A stretch of 64,000 nucleotides of DNA from Sycon ciliatum (taxonomy: Eukaryota > Porifera > Calcarea > Leucosolenida > Sycettidae). The translations under genes and the position numbers were made by a program. The DNA lies in the NCBI RefSeq assembly GCF_964019385.1, contig NC_088654.1, positions 13,101,700 through 13,165,699 on the forward strand, written 5' to 3'. Positions 62,018-64,000 of the stretch are shown here, one piece after another. Under the pieces are notes generated by a model, which did no database searches, was not told where the DNA came from, and was given only the letters and a program-made list of their open reading frames with translations. The stretch's first letter is position 1, and every line of letters starts with the position of its first letter.

Positions 62018-64000
62018 TGACCAGTGTAGCTTTCCTAAATGTCTGCCTTAGGAGAAAAGTAGCATCAATTGAAGACTTTCTCTCAACCCGTGGAGTGCAC
62101 ATCCTAGGCGTTGCGGAAACGTGGCTGTCAGCCGATGTAACAGACACCAAGAAGTAAACATTCCTCATTTCAGTGTGTTCCGCAAAGATCGGGAAGGCAG
62201 GCAAGGAGGCGGTGTTGCCTTCTACTGCCATCCGTCCTTGGATGTCCATGGAAGTGCTGACCTGGAGTGTGAGCTGGAGATGTTGTGGCTGGAGATTCTA
62301 GCCCCAGGTCGACCAGGCAATGAGACGGTCTTACTGGGCTGCTGCTAACCACCACCTAGTGAATCTGCGGGCTATTGGGATGGGCTGGAGTCAAACCTAG
62401 AGACTGCCTGCAGTGGACCGCAGACCACAACTGTGCTAGTAGGAGACTTCAACGTAAACTTTAATGATGCCCGTGCTGTGAATTCTTTGCATCATGTACT
62501 CAACCAGTTTAACCTTCGCAACCACGTCACATCTCCTACCCGAGTGACCAGCAGTACTGCCACACTACTGGATCCATTCTTGTCTACCACCCCGATCCAG
62601 GGTGTTTGCGAGACTATACATTTGGATGTCAGTGACCACTCTGCAATACTTGCCAGGCTGCCTATTTCAGCAAGTCACCGCTTGAAGGGACAGCGTCTGC
62701 ACGAGACTCGTTGTTTGCACAAAGAGGATTGGAATATGTTTACATGTGACCTGGAGAAGACACCAACTACCTGTGGCTCTGTCTGTGTGGATGTGCCTGC
62801 GTCGTCACTCACTGCGATAATCCAGACCACTCTAGACAAACATGCTCCACTTCGGGAACGGAGCCGCAAATCTCGACGTCCCTGCCTCTGGATTACAGAT
62901 GAGGTAGTGGCAAGTGTTCGTGAACGGAACCGGGTGCATCGTGTCTGGCTCCGAGGCAAAACCGATCAGAACCTTCAAGAAGCGCACCGATCAGCTCGCT
63001 CCAAATCATGGAAGTCGGAGAGGAGTCTGCGCAACTTGTACTTCACTAAGAGATGTGAAACATCAGATCAAGATTACATGAAAACCAGAGTGTGCAGCTC
63101 GGATGGGTTGGTGTCACGGCGAAATTCCGTGATTACATCATCTTAGTCATGTAGTGCGTACAAGCAGGATTCAAGCAGGTCTCTTTCTGTAGTGTGCGCA
63201 CTACGCCATTTCCCGCCTCAGATCTGCACCAAATATGATGGAATCACGGAATTCCGCCGTGACAGACACCCATAGCAGACAAGACCCCAAGCTGCACACT
63301 CTGGTTTTCATATACTCTTGATCAGATTAAGGGCAACTTTGGGCTGTCATGAACTATGTCACAGGCCGACAGAAGACACGGAAAGAACCTGAAGCGCCGC
63401 TTGAGTCATTCAGTAAATTGTTTGGAGATATTGTGCATGACCCTATGGGGCCACCTGAGCTGCATATACCACATGGTCCAGCCTCTGCATCTAGCTTCTG
63501 AACATTTCAGCCGGTAAGCGTGTCTGATGTTGCACAGTGCTTGCAAACTGTGAGTCCTCACAAAGCATCTGGGAGTGACAACATTCCTGAAATTGTACTG
63601 CAGCAGTGTTCAGACGTCCTTGCACCTCCATTTACCACCCTAGTCAATGCATCCTTGACATCAGGTACTGTGCCAGTGTGTTTTAAAACATCAAACATTA
63701 GTCCACTGTTCAAGAGTGGCGATGCAACATCCCCTACAAATCATAGACCATTGTTATTGCTCCCTATTCTGTCCCGGATTTTGGAGTTCTTTGTAAAGAA
63801 GGAACTCACAGCATACCTTACGCAACATAGCATATTACCTTGCAGTCATTTTGCCTACAGGAAAATGCACTCTACCGAAGATGCATCAGTTCAAGCCGCC
63901 ATCTGTTGGCTGTTGGCCAAACAAGAGAGTAAATACACGGGTATTGTGATTGTTTACGTGTCAAAAGCGTTTGACCGTGTCCATCATCAACGTCTGATTA
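62018..64000 (+). mobile_element. LINE with endonuclease and RT, running off the window
   Basis: It starts MTSVAFLNVCLRRK (endonuclease, 62,018), then AETWLS, GGGVAFYCHP, VLVGDFNVNFND (62,431), SDHSAILARL (62,635) and the linker CLWITDEVVASVRERNRVHR. An insertion falls at 63,073-63,320, then RT fingers SGSDNIPEIVLQQCSD (63,570) and PLFKSGDATSPT, and VYVSKAFDRVHHQRL (motif A region, 63,953; Val-Tyr-Val-Ser where an Asp is usual) reaches the end. There are stops at 62,155 (TAA) and 63,500. The 5' end is near 62,018, directly after the Ty3-like fragment. The family matches 5,165-7,130. Confidence 0.87.
63073..63320. repeat. ~248-bp MITE inside the LINE, 11-bp target duplication
   Basis: ATCAGATCAAG (63,062-63,072) and ATCAGATTAAG (63,321-63,331) flank it. 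Terminal inverted repeats include AAAACCAGAGTGTGCAGCT at 63,081-63,099 and its exact reverse complement at 63,290-63,308, and the arms continue inward (GTGTCACGGCG...). The related LINE near 6,680 shows the empty site. The long arms and 9-11-bp duplication fit a Mutator-like MITE (inference). Confidence 0.7.

Overview
This window looks like repeat-dominated intergenic DNA from an invertebrate animal genome, possibly an early-branching marine one; that taxonomic guess is weak. There are no operons, ribosome binding sites or bacterial genes. Instead there are many 5'-truncated LINEs with endonuclease/reverse transcriptase (EN/RT) coding, two short LTR retrotransposons, many MITE-like inverted-repeat elements, microsatellite tails, minisatellites and a few hammerhead ribozyme motifs.

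The best candidate host genes are three intact single-exon paralogues of an uncharacterised protein of about 180-197 residues, at 13,266-13,859 (-), 21,613-22,167 (+) and 48,777-49,319 (+). They share a motif WGPPLF near residue 50 and a C-terminal block around SVESxHIxILLPCTV. Copies 2 and 3 sit in a duplicated unit of about 2.5-3 kb that includes roughly 380 bp upstream, a long 3' flank, an ATTAAA signal and a second, truncated gene end. The first kilobase of the window is the 3' flank of a further copy lying outside it.

Layout: 1-2,460 duplicated flank with a Harbinger-like MITE, then a LINE fragment; 2,500-4,150 decayed ribozyme repeat and an R2-like LINE C-terminus with a 100-bp insertion; 4,180-8,680 several LINE pieces; 8,900-12,280 a diverged repeat with conserved reading frame and a nearly complete LINE; 12,700-13,030 an (AAC)n tract; 13,266-24,430 gene copies 1 and 2, ribozyme-bearing repeats, two LINEs, fold-back DNA and a SINE-like element; 25,190-34,615 a pile of LINEs; 34,640-36,924 repeats and a TIR element holding a tRNA-like sequence; 37,638-40,634 an intact 998-residue EN-RT ORF; 41,151-44,831 a nested stack of five elements; 45,279-48,054 an LTR element with one LTR swollen by a 26-bp minisatellite; 48,400-50,985 gene copy 3 and its flank; 51,136-60,110 LINE pieces and an R2-like LINE split by a clean 3,995-bp insertion; 60,400-64,000 LINE and Ty3-like remnants plus a LINE running off the window.

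Functionally, most of the coding DNA is retrotransposon EN/RT, and only the 998-residue ORF appears undamaged. The ribozyme motifs are probably processing signals of small non-autonomous or Penelope-like retroelements. Family names come from motif recognition by eye; no database search was possible.
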